Assembly: GCA_001931905.2 (NCBI GenBank)
Contig: MSJI02000815.1
Coordinates: 1 to 64,000, forward strand
From: Cladosporium sp. IMV 00045
Taxonomy: Eukaryota > Ascomycota > Dothideomycetes > Cladosporiales > Cladosporiaceae
Direction: 5' to 3'
Length of the DNA stretch: 64,000 nt
This document shows, in pieces, positions 44,431 to 54,190 of the stretch. The position numbers and the translations under genes are program-made. The notes beneath the pieces are model-generated. The model was given only the letters and a program-made list of their open reading frames with translations, did not search any database and was not told the origin of the DNA. Within the stretch, counting starts at the first letter, position 1. Every line of letters begins with the position of its first letter.

Positions 44431-45102
44431 AGTGAGTTGGGGGGATTGGAGAGAGATTTGGTGCGCCAGAGTGGTTGGCGAGCATGTCGATCATCACGAG
44501 TATGACGCGGATCTCAGTGATGCATGGCAATGCGCGGAGGCCTGTGTTGGCTACGTGAATGCCAATATCGCATCGACCAGGCGAGGAACTCCGTTCTCGC
44601 CTGCGCAGAATCCGAAAAGCGAATTTGTCCGACAACAAGAAGTCCGCTCTCCTTTTACATCTAGCCTACGAAGCAAAACTGGATTTCATTTGCTGGATTG
44701 GATGCGCGTGGAGACAAGCTTGGCCATCAGGACAAATTCAAGAATTTCATGTATCATACAAAATGTCCACCAGCAGGGTGGTTCAAGACCTTCAACATCC
44801 TAGTCCATATGACGAGATTTGAAGTGCATTGCAACCTTTCCTCCATGAAATATTTCACCAAAGTCTTTGCATCTTTTTCGCAAATATCCCCTCAGCCTGA
44901 TCTCATCTTACTTGTAAGAACGCGCTTCTTGTCATATGGCAAGCTCAACAACGCTGCAAAAAAAGAAAGAAAAAATTAAGAAAGAAAGAAAAAACAAAGC
45001 AAAGATGCCTCAATACAATCCCCAAACATACACAAGGGTATCCTCCCAAAACGCCTACGCTAAAAGCCGCAAGAGATCAAACATCCTACCTCTCATCATC
45101 CC
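44431..45102. other. Tail-to-tail intergenic region between CWC15 and CTK3
   Basis: 672 bp holding both 3' flanks. An A-rich purine tract (AAAGAAAGAAAAAATTAAG and similar) lies at about 44960-45003. No RNA gene recognised. Confidence 0.5.
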
Positions 45103-45864
45103 TCACACCGTCTCAAACCTCAAACACTCCCTCCTCAGATCCGCCTCCTCCTTGGCCAACTCATAATCATCATCCTCCATATCGCTCGTGCCATCCCACA
45201 TCATGTCCCTCTCCTTATCCACCGCCAAATCACTCTCCACCTGGCTGATCGCCCAAATCCCTTCCCTCGCGCGCTTATGCCTCTCCCTATCCTCCTCAAT
45301 CCTCTGCTCGACCTGCCTCTTATCGAGCTTCATAGCCGGCGCGGGAGCGGTGTAAGGCTCCCTGACAGACGCAGGCGTGTTGCGCGCCAGCGAAGACGTG
45401 CCGTCATCCTGCCCCTCAGCGTGCGCAGGCGAGCCAGTCGCGCCCGAAGTGTCGCGGCCTGAGAGAAACTCCTCCAGTTCGCCCACAGTCTGGGCCTGCA
45501 AGAATCCCCTCCCCTCTAGCGCCTTGAGCACGCTCTTGACGACGCGCACGTTCGCCGCGCCACCGCCCTCCGCGGGAGCTACGAGATCCACAATCCGCAG
45601 AATATCCCTCTCCATCATGCGCACATACGCCAACTCGTCGTGGGCTTTTGCAGCATCGCACAGCGCGGGCAGGAAGTACATGATGTTGGCGCGGGAGTTG
45701 AGGTTGTTGCGGTCGAGCTGCTCGAGGATGCAGGAGTGGAGGTCTTCGGCGTGCGGGGCGTGGCGGAGGGCGTAGTGGGCGGTTTTCAGGGCGGAGTTGG
45801 TGCTGGCGTTCAGGTGGTGGAGGAGGGAGGTGAAGCGCATGCGGACCTCGAAGGGGTCTGCCAT
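45103..45864 (-). CDS. CTK3: CTD kinase subunit gamma (CTK3)
   Basis: Intronless, 253 residues. The N-terminal all-helical CTD-interacting-like domain begins MADPFEVRMRFTSLLHHLNAS and contains LEQLDRNNLNSRANIMYFLP and RMMERDILRIVDLV, matching fungal Ctk3/Lsg1. The C-terminal helix AISQVESDLAVDKERDMMW is also conserved. CTDK-I (Ctk1/2/3) phosphorylates Ser2 of the RNA polymerase II C-terminal domain during elongation. Ctk3 is a non-catalytic subunit that stabilises the complex. The linker between the domains is Ser/Pro-rich and disordered. Confidence 0.9.
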   Translation of the reverse strand: MADPFEVRMRFTSLLHHLNASTNSALKTAHYALRHAPHAEDLHSCILEQLDRNNLNSRANIMYFLPALCDAAKAHDELAYVRMMERDILRIVDLVAPAEGGGAANVRVVKSVLKALEGRGFLQAQTVGELEEFLSGRDTSGATGSPAHAEGQDDGTSSLARNTPASVREPYTAPAPAMKLDKRQVEQRIEEDRERHKRAREGIWAISQVESDLAVDKERDMMWDGTSDMEDDDYELAKEEADLRRECLRFETV

Positions 45865-47282
45865 TGTTGGGGTGAGGTTGTTGTTGTGTTTGGTTTGGGT
45901 GGAAGAGAGGAGTGGAAGAGGGGTTTCATTCAGTGGTGAAGTGACCTTGAAGAGATATGGATAAGGTATCTACCTAGCTAGGCACATTCCACGAACAGGC
46001 CTCGACATGTTCCTTGACTCTCGCGTGCGGCGGGAGCTACGCAAGCAAGCCGCGGGAGGCTCGGCCAGCGATTGCGGGGAGAGAAAGTCAAAACCCGGCG
46101 TCTGTTCTCACGGAAGAGAGTGATGAAGCGTCATGACCAAAGCGAAATGGCCTCGCGCTGGCTTCAGCTCGATCATCCGTCTGACGAATCCACGCACTAT
46201 TGATATTGCAGCGGCAGATCATACGCGCCGCGTGTGCGTGACATGCATTCTTGCTGTCGTACCCAGCGTACCCACTCGTGTCGCAGAGCCGCATGGCCGA
46301 GACGAGACATACACGCACGTCAAATTTGTCTGCACGAGGAAGGATGCTGGCCAAGCCAATCTATGTTCTCCTCATTGACAGGACTAGCGCCGTTGTTGGG
46401 ATGGAAATAGCAGCGGGCGTTCATGTAGTCAGCACATGCAGCACCGAGGATGAAGTGCATACATGTAATAGAGATTGTACATGTAATAGAGATTGTTGTT
46501 GGTCTTGGCTACCGTAGATCCAGCTAGAGCTGCATGTAATAATAATAGCATGAAGAAGACGATTATTCATAATCATCTACCGCATACTGTAGATAGCAGT
46601 AGGATGGATTGACTAGATTGACTCACAGACAGCCCTAGCTAGGATGCTCGACACGACACGGAGATTAATAAACACCCTTGTCGAGGAAGTTGATGGAATT
46701 CATTTCAACCACGCGCTTGACCCTCCCGGCTTTCCCTTTTGGGAGAGACGGTGGGCTCTAGCAGGACTGTGAATGGACGAGAACAAAGAAGGTGCTCGGG
46801 TAGGGTGGCAATAGTGGCAATAACGAAGGAAGGATAAAGCGATTGTTTGATAGGGCGGGCGAGGGTTAGGGCGAGGATCAGAGGCAATCATTAGCGTTCG
46901 GACCATGGATCGTTCGTCTCCTCGCGCCTTTGCTGGTTCGGCGTTCAACCCCACGTTTGTCAGTGTCTGGCCAGCCTCGAGTGGAAGCTTTGCGCGCGAC
47001 GCTTGTTGCTCTGTCGCTGTCGCTGTCGCTGTTACTGTTTAGCCGCTCGCTGCAGATTTACCTCACTACTCATCTCTCCCGTGAGGCTGCTGGCTGTTGG
47101 CTGTTTCTGCCTTTGCTCGTGCTGCTGCTGCCCCTCCAAAGCCTGCTAGTAGCCTTTCTCCTGCAGTAGTAGCCTGGCAGTACTCCCAGTTACCTCCACT
47201 AGCCGCGCCAGACGTCAGCCGCCTGCCGCCTCAAGGCCCGCCGACCCTCACTATCCTCCCACTGCCACATCTCCGAGGGAGC
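45865..47282. other. Intergenic region between CTK3 and the kinase gene
   Basis: 1.4 kb, divergent promoters. It contains an 18-bp tandem duplication (listed separately) and a short CTGTCG repeat near 47015-47030. An in-frame extension of the kinase frame back to 47097 lacks an ATG. A telomere-like GGGTTAGGG lies near 46863. Confidence 0.5.
46461..46496. repeat. 18-bp perfect tandem duplication
   Basis: ACATGTAATAGAGATTGT occurs twice head to tail (46461-46478, 46479-46496), with related CATGTAATAATAATAG sequence about 40 bp further on. Confidence 0.9.
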
Positions 47283-49454
47283 ATGAGCGACAACACCTCC
47301 TCCCACCACTCTCTCGCCGCCGAGGCGCGCGACGAGTCTCACTCTCAGCACCACTCTCAAGAAAACGACGACATCAAGTCTTCCACCCCCGCGCGCAACG
47401 ACAGCAAGGTGCACAACCACCTGGACGGCACTCCCACTCCTTCAATCTCCCAAGAAGACAAACACCAAGACACTCTCCCTCCAGCTGAGCCTTCGCCTCG
47501 TTTGACGAATACGAACCACTCGGCACATGCGCACAACCACAAACATGCCCTCCCCCCCACTATAGACACGGGCGTCCACCACCCTCCCCTCGTCCACCGC
47601 ACTCAGGCCCCTCAGTTCACCCCGGCCAGCGTGGGCCTGACCATCAACACCGACATTGCGACTCCGGAGAAGTCACCAAGAGACACACCAGCCATACACG
47701 AGGCGCCTGCTCCGGCGAGACTTCACACCTCACTGACCTCCCCGGCCATTCACTCTCTACCTGCGAGAGCCTCCTCGCTTCGTTCCAATCTCTCCACTGC
47801 TAGCATGGCATCATCCCTCTCGCCAGGCTCCGCGAACTCTACCCTCCCATCGCCATACCTCGCCACCATGTCCGACCTCACACCATTACCTAGCCCACTC
47901 GTCGGCAGTGAGTCAATAGCTCCCTGGAAACGCACGCGGCAGACCACACCGGGACACTCTCGCAGTGGATCTACAGAAGAGCAAACACCCACAAAAGCAT
48001 CCTCTCCGGTGTTAGGCTCTCCCACCACACCATCAAAGCGCAAAAAGGGATATGGAAGTCTTGTCTCCACGGCAGTGGAGACTTCAATGGCCCGCAACAC
48101 CGGCGCAACCCAAGAGAACCGGCATCAAAGCCACAGACACCACACGCGGAACCGGAGCATTTCAGACTTCCAGCCTGAGCAACTGCAAAATGTCCGCCAA
48201 CGACATGTCACATTCGGACCGGGCGATGCACCAAGTTTCGAGTTGCCGGAATACCGAATGCAGCGTGAAGCATACCTCGCAACACAGCGTGGTCTCACTC
48301 AAGATTCCCGCGCGCCAAAACAAATGCCCAGTCCACCTGCTAGTAATACGAGCATTGCCGAGAGCGATGAGCCTGAAGACGACACCGAGGAGTTGAATGC
48401 AGATGGTACTCCCGCCATCTACCTGCAAATACACTGTGGGATCAACAATCGCAAGCGGAAATTCAGACAACTGCGCCAGCTCGGTCAAGGCACGTTCTCC
48501 AAAGTCGTTCTGGCCACAGATCAAAAAATCAAATCGAATCCCGCGCCACCCAACGCAGAAGAGACTCTGGATCCCGCGCGAGTAGTCGCCGTCAAGATCG
48601 TCGAACACGGACCCGCAGGAGGAGCTGACAAGGAGCGCATCGACACGAGTTTACGAAGAGAAGTGGAAATGCTGAAGAGCATAACCCACCCCTCCCTGAT
48701 CCACCTCAAAGCATGCGAATACCAAGAAACCCGCACCCTGCTCGTCCTCACGCACTGCCCGGGCGGCGACCTGTTCGAACTCGCTTCCTCCAAACGCGAA
48801 ATCCTCACCCCGGCCATGGTCCAACGCATGTTCGCCGAGCTCGTCTCCGCCGTCCGCTACCTGCACACGCACTGGATCGTACACCGCGACATCAAACTGG
48901 AAAACGTGCTCGTCAACCTGCCCCCCGCGCAACTCCAAACCATAACCTCACCAACAACCCACCCCACCCCTCTCGTCACCTTAACCGACCTCGGCCTCTC
49001 CCGCCGCATCCCCGACCCGCCCGAATCCCCCCTCCTCACCACCCGCTGCGGCAGCGAAGACTACGCCGCACCCGAGATCTTACTAGGCCAACCGTACGAC
49101 GGCCGCTACACCGACGCGTGGGCGCTGGGCGTGCTCCTGTACGCTCTCATGGAAGGTCGGCTGCCTTTCGACACCCCGCCTGGTAAACCGGAGCGCAGCA
49201 GGAATACACATCGGATCGCGAGGTGTGATTGGATTTGGTGCCGGTTTGGGGATGAGGAGGGCGAGTGGGATGGGGAACGGGGAATGGGGTGGGAGGGCGG
49301 CAGGGAGTGTGTGGAGGGGCTTTTGAGGAAGGTCAGGATGGGGAGGAGGGGCTTGGGGGATATTGAGGGGGTGGAGTGGGTGAGGGGCGGGATTCAGGTG
49401 GAGGGGGGGTTGAGGATGGCTGCTGTAGGAGATCGTGAGGGGATGGAGGCTTGA
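47283..49454 (+). CDS. Serine/threonine protein kinase (PRR1-like)
   Basis: Intronless, 723 residues. A disordered Ser/Thr/Pro/His-rich regulatory region of about 390 residues is followed by the kinase domain: glycine loop LGQGTFSKV (about 397), catalytic Lys in VVAVKIVEHG, HRDIKLENVL (about 534), then DLGLS instead of DFG (about 567), CGSEDYAAPEILLG and DAWALGVLLYALMEGRLPF. It ends with a Trp/Gly-rich tail (RCDWIWCRFG). The CGSEDYAAPE form and the HRIARCDW tail resemble fungal PRR1/PRR2-type kinases of the Npr/Hal family, implicated in ion and pheromone responses in yeast. DLG is a tolerated variant. The start is the first ATG of the frame. The exact orthologue is not certain. Confidence 0.88.
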   Translation: MSDNTSSHHSLAAEARDESHSQHHSQENDDIKSSTPARNDSKVHNHLDGTPTPSISQEDKHQDTLPPAEPSPRLTNTNHSAHAHNHKHALPPTIDTGVHHPPLVHRTQAPQFTPASVGLTINTDIATPEKSPRDTPAIHEAPAPARLHTSLTSPAIHSLPARASSLRSNLSTASMASSLSPGSANSTLPSPYLATMSDLTPLPSPLVGSESIAPWKRTRQTTPGHSRSGSTEEQTPTKASSPVLGSPTTPSKRKKGYGSLVSTAVETSMARNTGATQENRHQSHRHHTRNRSISDFQPEQLQNVRQRHVTFGPGDAPSFELPEYRMQREAYLATQRGLTQDSRAPKQMPSPPASNTSIAESDEPEDDTEELNADGTPAIYLQIHCGINNRKRKFRQLRQLGQGTFSKVVLATDQKIKSNPAPPNAEETLDPARVVAVKIVEHGPAGGADKERIDTSLRREVEMLKSITHPSLIHLKACEYQETRTLLVLTHCPGGDLFELASSKREILTPAMVQRMFAELVSAVRYLHTHWIVHRDIKLENVLVNLPPAQLQTITSPTTHPTPLVTLTDLGLSRRIPDPPESPLLTTRCGSEDYAAPEILLGQPYDGRYTDAWALGVLLYALMEGRLPFDTPPGKPERSRNTHRIARCDWIWCRFGDEEGEWDGERGMGWEGGRECVEGLLRKVRMGRRGLGDIEGVEWVRGGIQVEGGLRMAAVGDREGMEA

Positions 49455-51228
49455 TGAGGAGAGGTTTTCGGAAATGCTAGGTATCTGCGTGTTGGGATTC
49501 TGGTCGGATTGGATCACGGCATTTTTGGGCGAAAAGAGGGAAGTTGAGATTCCCCATTCGAAGGGTGTTTTTTTGGGGGCTTTTTTGTTTTCGGAAAAGA
49601 AGGAAAAGGTTCGTTGGAAAAAACGAATGGAATGGTCGGATCGATGAAACGAATGATTAGGGGAAGGGACGAATGGATGGACGGATGGCAAGAAGGTGAT
49701 GAAAGGATTTTTGCTTTGTACAAGATACCAATTTGGGCTTTGGGCTTTGTTTTCTCTTTTACTGGAGGGGCTTTTTGATTTGACTTGGCAGAGGCTTTCT
49801 GATTTTGATTTTGGGAGGCAGATATATTTATAATTGAGCTCTTCATCATGATGACTTTTGAAACCAATATGAACTTTTTTCCACGAATGGGATGGCTTTC
49901 CTTCTCCTTCGAGATTCAATTCCACAGTTGAGGCAGAGTAGAGAATGGTTTTCTATATCTGTAGGGTAGGGTTCTGTGGCTGTATTTCGTATGTGTTCTT
50001 TCGTAAGTCTTCCTTTGTAAGGGTCAATGATGATAGAGGAGATAGTAGGAGCTTATCGAGCTGAGAGTGTGGATGATTTCGGTGAGGATGATGTTAAAAG
50101 GTACTAGGTCTGGAATTACATATATGTATACGTGTAGTGCTTTGATAAGGGTATGGCCGGGCCTGAGAAGGAATGAGACACCGGTTGATGCATGATCTGG
50201 TGAGTCTTCTGCAGGACGTTTCCGAGTTCCTCCAATTCCGGACCGTGCCTCAGAGGTACATCATGACAAGACGAAACGCTTTTGGAGCTAGGCTCTAGCT
50301 ATCAAAGGATCGGCTTTGATGGTGGTTATTTCAAGCGGGGTAATAATCAAGAGGTATATCAGTCAGCAGCAATCCGACAGATGTGAAGTCAGTAACTATT
50401 CCATAGGGGCAGTCTGCGATTCCTCGATCGAATGATATTTATCGAAAAGAGCATAACAAGCACTGATATAGCACATATCAGAAGTTCTATTGAAATCCCA
50501 CCTTCACCTGTGTCCAAACAAAAAGCTCTCGATTGGGAATTACTAAAGCCGTGTTCTCAATGCCAATAACGAGCGGATTTGTTCCCCGAAGAGGCTTCCC
50601 CATTTAGCAGGGAAATATACTCATAATGACTGGAGAATACGATGATGATCTTGGCACGGGTTCTTCTAGAGCAGCATCAACATCAGTATAGCTTGTCTTT
50701 CTTGGAAAATTCGGGCCCACGGCCGCGGAGTTTCCATCGCTTTGCATTGCATGCTCTCTTTTTCCTATGAGAAAGCTGGTCCGATGGTGAGATGAGGCGC
50801 CTCGTACAGCTAATGGAAGATAGCGGCCTACTGCAGCACGACCTTTAGGGGCGCAGCACTTTTAGCACACTTCCCAAGATCCATCGAGGAAGGCCCAAAG
50901 ACCTGACTGATTCGTGGAATAGTTGCTGGAGCGAAAATGAAGCTGATTACTTGCAAAGACTTGGGTCAAGGGACATGAACGTGCACGATGAGGCTAAAAA
51001 GAGGGAGGACAGATCTTCCGAACGGATCAGGAATTCTCAATTCGTAATTCGGGAGCATTCATATCAGATGGCGACGACAATGACATTTCGTCCGCGAAAA
51101 GTGCTTTGAAACATTGCAAACAAGCAAGCAAGAAAGAAAGAATGGATGAGGAACAAAAAGGGGTCGAGAACCCATGACATCTCTTCAGAAGGCGCCCCCA
51201 TGCTTCGCCTCAAGTCGACTACCTTACT
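49455..51228. other. 1.8-kb intergenic region
   Basis: No supported gene. A 280-codon minus-strand frame (49083-49925) overlaps the kinase 3' end and is a Pro/Ser/His-rich antisense shadow. T-rich tracts near 49565-49590 may belong to the kinase 3' end. A GCAAGCAAGCAAGAAAGAAAG run lies near 51118-51140. Confidence 0.5.
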
Positions 51229-51714
51229 CTAATCAAGGCAAGCTTCTTCGGCATCGGCCTTAGAGTCGTAACGCTTCATAGTCCCGCCTTTGGCGTCCGC
51301 AGCTTTACAGGCGGCTTCGAACTTAACACGCGTGCTCTCAGCTTCCGCCTTCTTGCCGCTCAGGATGCAAGAGGGGCCGCAGAGGGCGTCGGTGACGCAT
51401 GAGAAGCCGCATACAGTGACTTCCAGCCTGTCACACGCTTCCAAGGTGTCGAGATGAGAGGACGTCTCGGTATTGAGCACCGTAGTGTAGCAGGTTCCCA
51501 TTTGCCATGCGCTATCGTCTGGGCCGGTATCGCCTGGATCAGTACCGTCTGGGTCGCAGACCAGAACCCAGTTGTCGTCGGGTTGCTTTGCGATGGTCCA
51601 GCGACCCTCGAAGCACTCGTCGTTGCACTCGGTGTTGGTGGTGCATTTCTCGCCCGGCGCGTATAATGCGAGTGCGGAAGCAGCGAAGGTCGAGAGCGTC
51701 GGGAAGTATCTCAT
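51229..51714 (-). CDS. Small secreted cysteine-rich protein (effector-like)
   Basis: Intronless, 161 residues. Signal peptide MRYFPTLSTFAASALALYA, then a mature protein of about 142 residues with twelve cysteines, an even number fitting six disulfides (EKCTTNTECNDEC, VCGFSC, LCGPSC). An acidic Asp/Gly/Pro loop follows the first cysteines. No known domain recognised. Small size, secretion and high cysteine content fit fungal effector or cell-surface proteins; role unknown. It lies in gene-poor sequence, 1.8 kb from the kinase and 1.4 kb from the next gene, unlike its housekeeping neighbours. Confidence 0.85.
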   Translation of the reverse strand: MRYFPTLSTFAASALALYAPGEKCTTNTECNDECFEGRWTIAKQPDDNWVLVCDPDGTDPGDTGPDDSAWQMGTCYTTVLNTETSSHLDTLEACDRLEVTVCGFSCVTDALCGPSCILSGKKAEAESTRVKFEAACKAADAKGGTMKRYDSKADAEEACLD

Positions 51715-53107
51715 CCTGGATGTTTGTGGCTCCGTGGTTCAATCAATCTTGTGAGAAAGTCAGTTGTAAACCAAGCTTGGGAGTGCGTAGCTACTACTGG
51801 CTTGCTGGTGGGCACGTACCGTTCGTAAGGCGATAGAAGCGTCGAGCTGTTCTCGAGACGATTGAAGAAATGGTAAGATTGCGTACAGCGAAGGGGAGTC
51901 GAGAGACTTCTTATGCTGCATCTCAACTAGAAATTCCACCGAGATCAAGCCATGAGTTCACTTAAGTGAGGTTTGAGCACCCATCAAACTCAAGGACGTC
52001 GGTGAAGAAGAGCTCCGCGTATTTTGATCACCTAATATGGATCTTGCCGTTTTTGCAGTATCCCATCCCGGTGATGTTACGATCGATCGGGTTCTACAAC
52101 TATTGAGTGGGTGGAACGATATTCTGTGTTACTATCTGGCAGTACAACGTATGGCACAGCCATCGATCAGTTTGAGCCTATTTACTTCTGTCTCGTGTGG
52201 TAACACGCAACTTGATAAGTAACAGTATGCATCTGAGAAGATGCGTCAGTAGTACACATCCATCTCGCAATGCCTTAAAACATTTGTCGTTTGAAGTCAT
52301 TTACTGTATCAGTTCGGGTATTCACAAACGCTCGACTATTATCTTGGGTCATTTTAAGATCAGACTATTGGGAAGATCAGCTATTGTGGCGAGCATTGGC
52401 AGCAGATTGGATCATAGGCACATCAATCAACAGTAGCGAAAGGTATGAAGTCAGACTTCCCATGAACCATCTACAATCCTGTGGCTAATGATACCAATCG
52501 ATGAACAAGCACATTTGTGTCATTTTGTTTTTTCCTAAACGTGGATGATTCTTACGAGTTGTCTCCGACCTGAATTGACTTTCTTTTAGCTTTCTTGGAA
52601 ACGAGGGCTATTCGTAAAATCAGACAATTTGACTCTACAGTGAGAAGTCAAATCACCTTTTCCGTACATCGTTTCAGTCGAGTCTTGAGGTCTCCGAACT
52701 TGATAGTTCAGAAGATCATTTTTGCTTTCTCTCATGCCCTTTGTATTGCCCATGATTGAGCGACGATGTTGGTTGGCTCACGCACACCCAGACTCCACTC
52801 TTCGAACTACCGGCCGGCCGTCTCCACGAATGCCGACTATCCGATTGCACCTCACCTCATAAAAGGACATTTGTTTCATCAAACACCGGGGTGTTTCGCT
52901 CATAGCATCGGAGCAATTCAGTCATCATCGACGGTCATTACTGTTACTTCGACTGAGTTACAAGCATCTCACCATCGGCCTCGGAACCCTTGACATCCAA
53001 CCCTTGGGTGCAAGCGAAACAAAAGCAAGCAAGCATTACCGCCATCCACCAGATTTGAACTCTTCGAAAAACATTGAACTCGGAAAACCTGGTCAAAATC
53101 CATCACA
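51715..53107. other. 1.4-kb intergenic region
   Basis: Divergent promoters of the secreted protein and the SGNH hydrolase. AT-rich in the middle, no supported frame, no RIP-type CpA loss. Confidence 0.5.
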
Positions 53108-53917
53108 ATGCATATCGTCGCCCTCGGATCCTCCTTCGCCGCGGGCCCCTCGATCCCACCGCAAACCAACGCCACCGCCCGCCGCTCCGGCCAAAACTAC
53201 CCATCTCTCCTCTCACAAGCCCTCGACGCCCAACTAACCGACCTCTCCTCCTCCGGCGCCACCCTCTTGAACGTCCTCAATGAGCCACAAGAATGCCTCT
53301 TCGGCATCCTGCCGCCCCAACTGGACGAGCTGCCCTCGGACGCTGACATCGTCACTCTCACCGCGGGAGGAAATGATCTAGGCTACTCCGCAGGAATGAT
53401 AGGCGACGCCGCAAAAGTGGCCATCGAAGACGCCGAGCTACTCGACGTCGTGTTCGAAAGTATGGGATTGAAGAAAGACGGCGGCAATGCCGGTGTGCCC
53501 GTCGAAGAGGTCGAGGAGAGATTCGTGCACGTCATTGACGCTGTGCGTGCTCGCGCGCCGAAAGCGAAAATCTTCCTCGTCGAGTACCTGACTGTATTTG
53601 GGTCGGAGACCAAAATCGGCTCGGAGCAGCCGTTGAGTGAGGCGAGGGTGGAATTCTACCGGGGCGTGGCGGGGGAGCTGCAGAAGGCGTATCGCGGTGC
53701 GGCGGCGAGGAAGCGGGCGGAAGGGGTGGATGTGGAAGTTGTGCCGATTGCGCAGATGAGTGAGGGTCATGCTTTGGGGAGTGAGGAGCCTTGGATGGTG
53801 GGGTTTACGGGGGAGATGTTGATGCGTGGTGGTGCGCCGTTTCATCCTAATGCTGCTGGGCATCGGGCAGTGGCGAAGGAGTTGGAGGGGTGGGTGAGGA
53901 GGAGTTTGGGGATGTGA
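53108..53917 (+). CDS. SGNH/GDSL-type hydrolase
   Basis: Intronless, 269 residues. Block I MHIVALGSSFAAGP carries the nucleophilic Ser at the very start, LTAGGNDLGYSAG carries the block III Gly-Asn-Asp, and PFHPNAAGHRAVA carries the catalytic Asp/His region (block V, as HPNxxGH). These four blocks define SGNH esterases/lipases, which hydrolyse ester bonds of lipids or acetylated sugars. There is no signal peptide because block I begins at residue 4, so the protein is probably intracellular. Substrate is unknown. It is followed by a convergent gene after 273 bp. Confidence 0.9.
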   Translation: MHIVALGSSFAAGPSIPPQTNATARRSGQNYPSLLSQALDAQLTDLSSSGATLLNVLNEPQECLFGILPPQLDELPSDADIVTLTAGGNDLGYSAGMIGDAAKVAIEDAELLDVVFESMGLKKDGGNAGVPVEEVEERFVHVIDAVRARAPKAKIFLVEYLTVFGSETKIGSEQPLSEARVEFYRGVAGELQKAYRGAAARKRAEGVDVEVVPIAQMSEGHALGSEEPWMVGFTGEMLMRGGAPFHPNAAGHRAVAKELEGWVRRSLGM

Positions 53918-54190
53918 TGGATTGATGAGTTGTGAGATGGGGCTTTAGGCATTGAGGAGTGGACTGGCGGGAGTTTGCAAAAACGAATAGACATTCAGAC
54001 TATAGAATACAGATACAGGCACATGGGATTTACACAGAATTGGTAGGCATGAAAACTTATTCTGTAAATGGAATGCTCAATGTATGATCTATTTCTTCCT
54101 AAATCATAGCAAATGCCGACCAGATTGTAAATGTTGCAGGTCTTTTGCTTTCTCGACATCAAATTGATCTTCTCGCTGTCCAGAATGGCT

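Noticed and set aside
47097..47282. N-terminal extension of the kinase frame
   Set aside because: No ATG; Ala/Pro/Leu-rich leader sequence only.
49083..49925. 280-codon minus-strand frame at the kinase 3' end
   Set aside because: Pro/Ser/His/Leu-rich antisense of Gly/Glu-rich kinase tail plus T-rich flank; no domain or splice logic.
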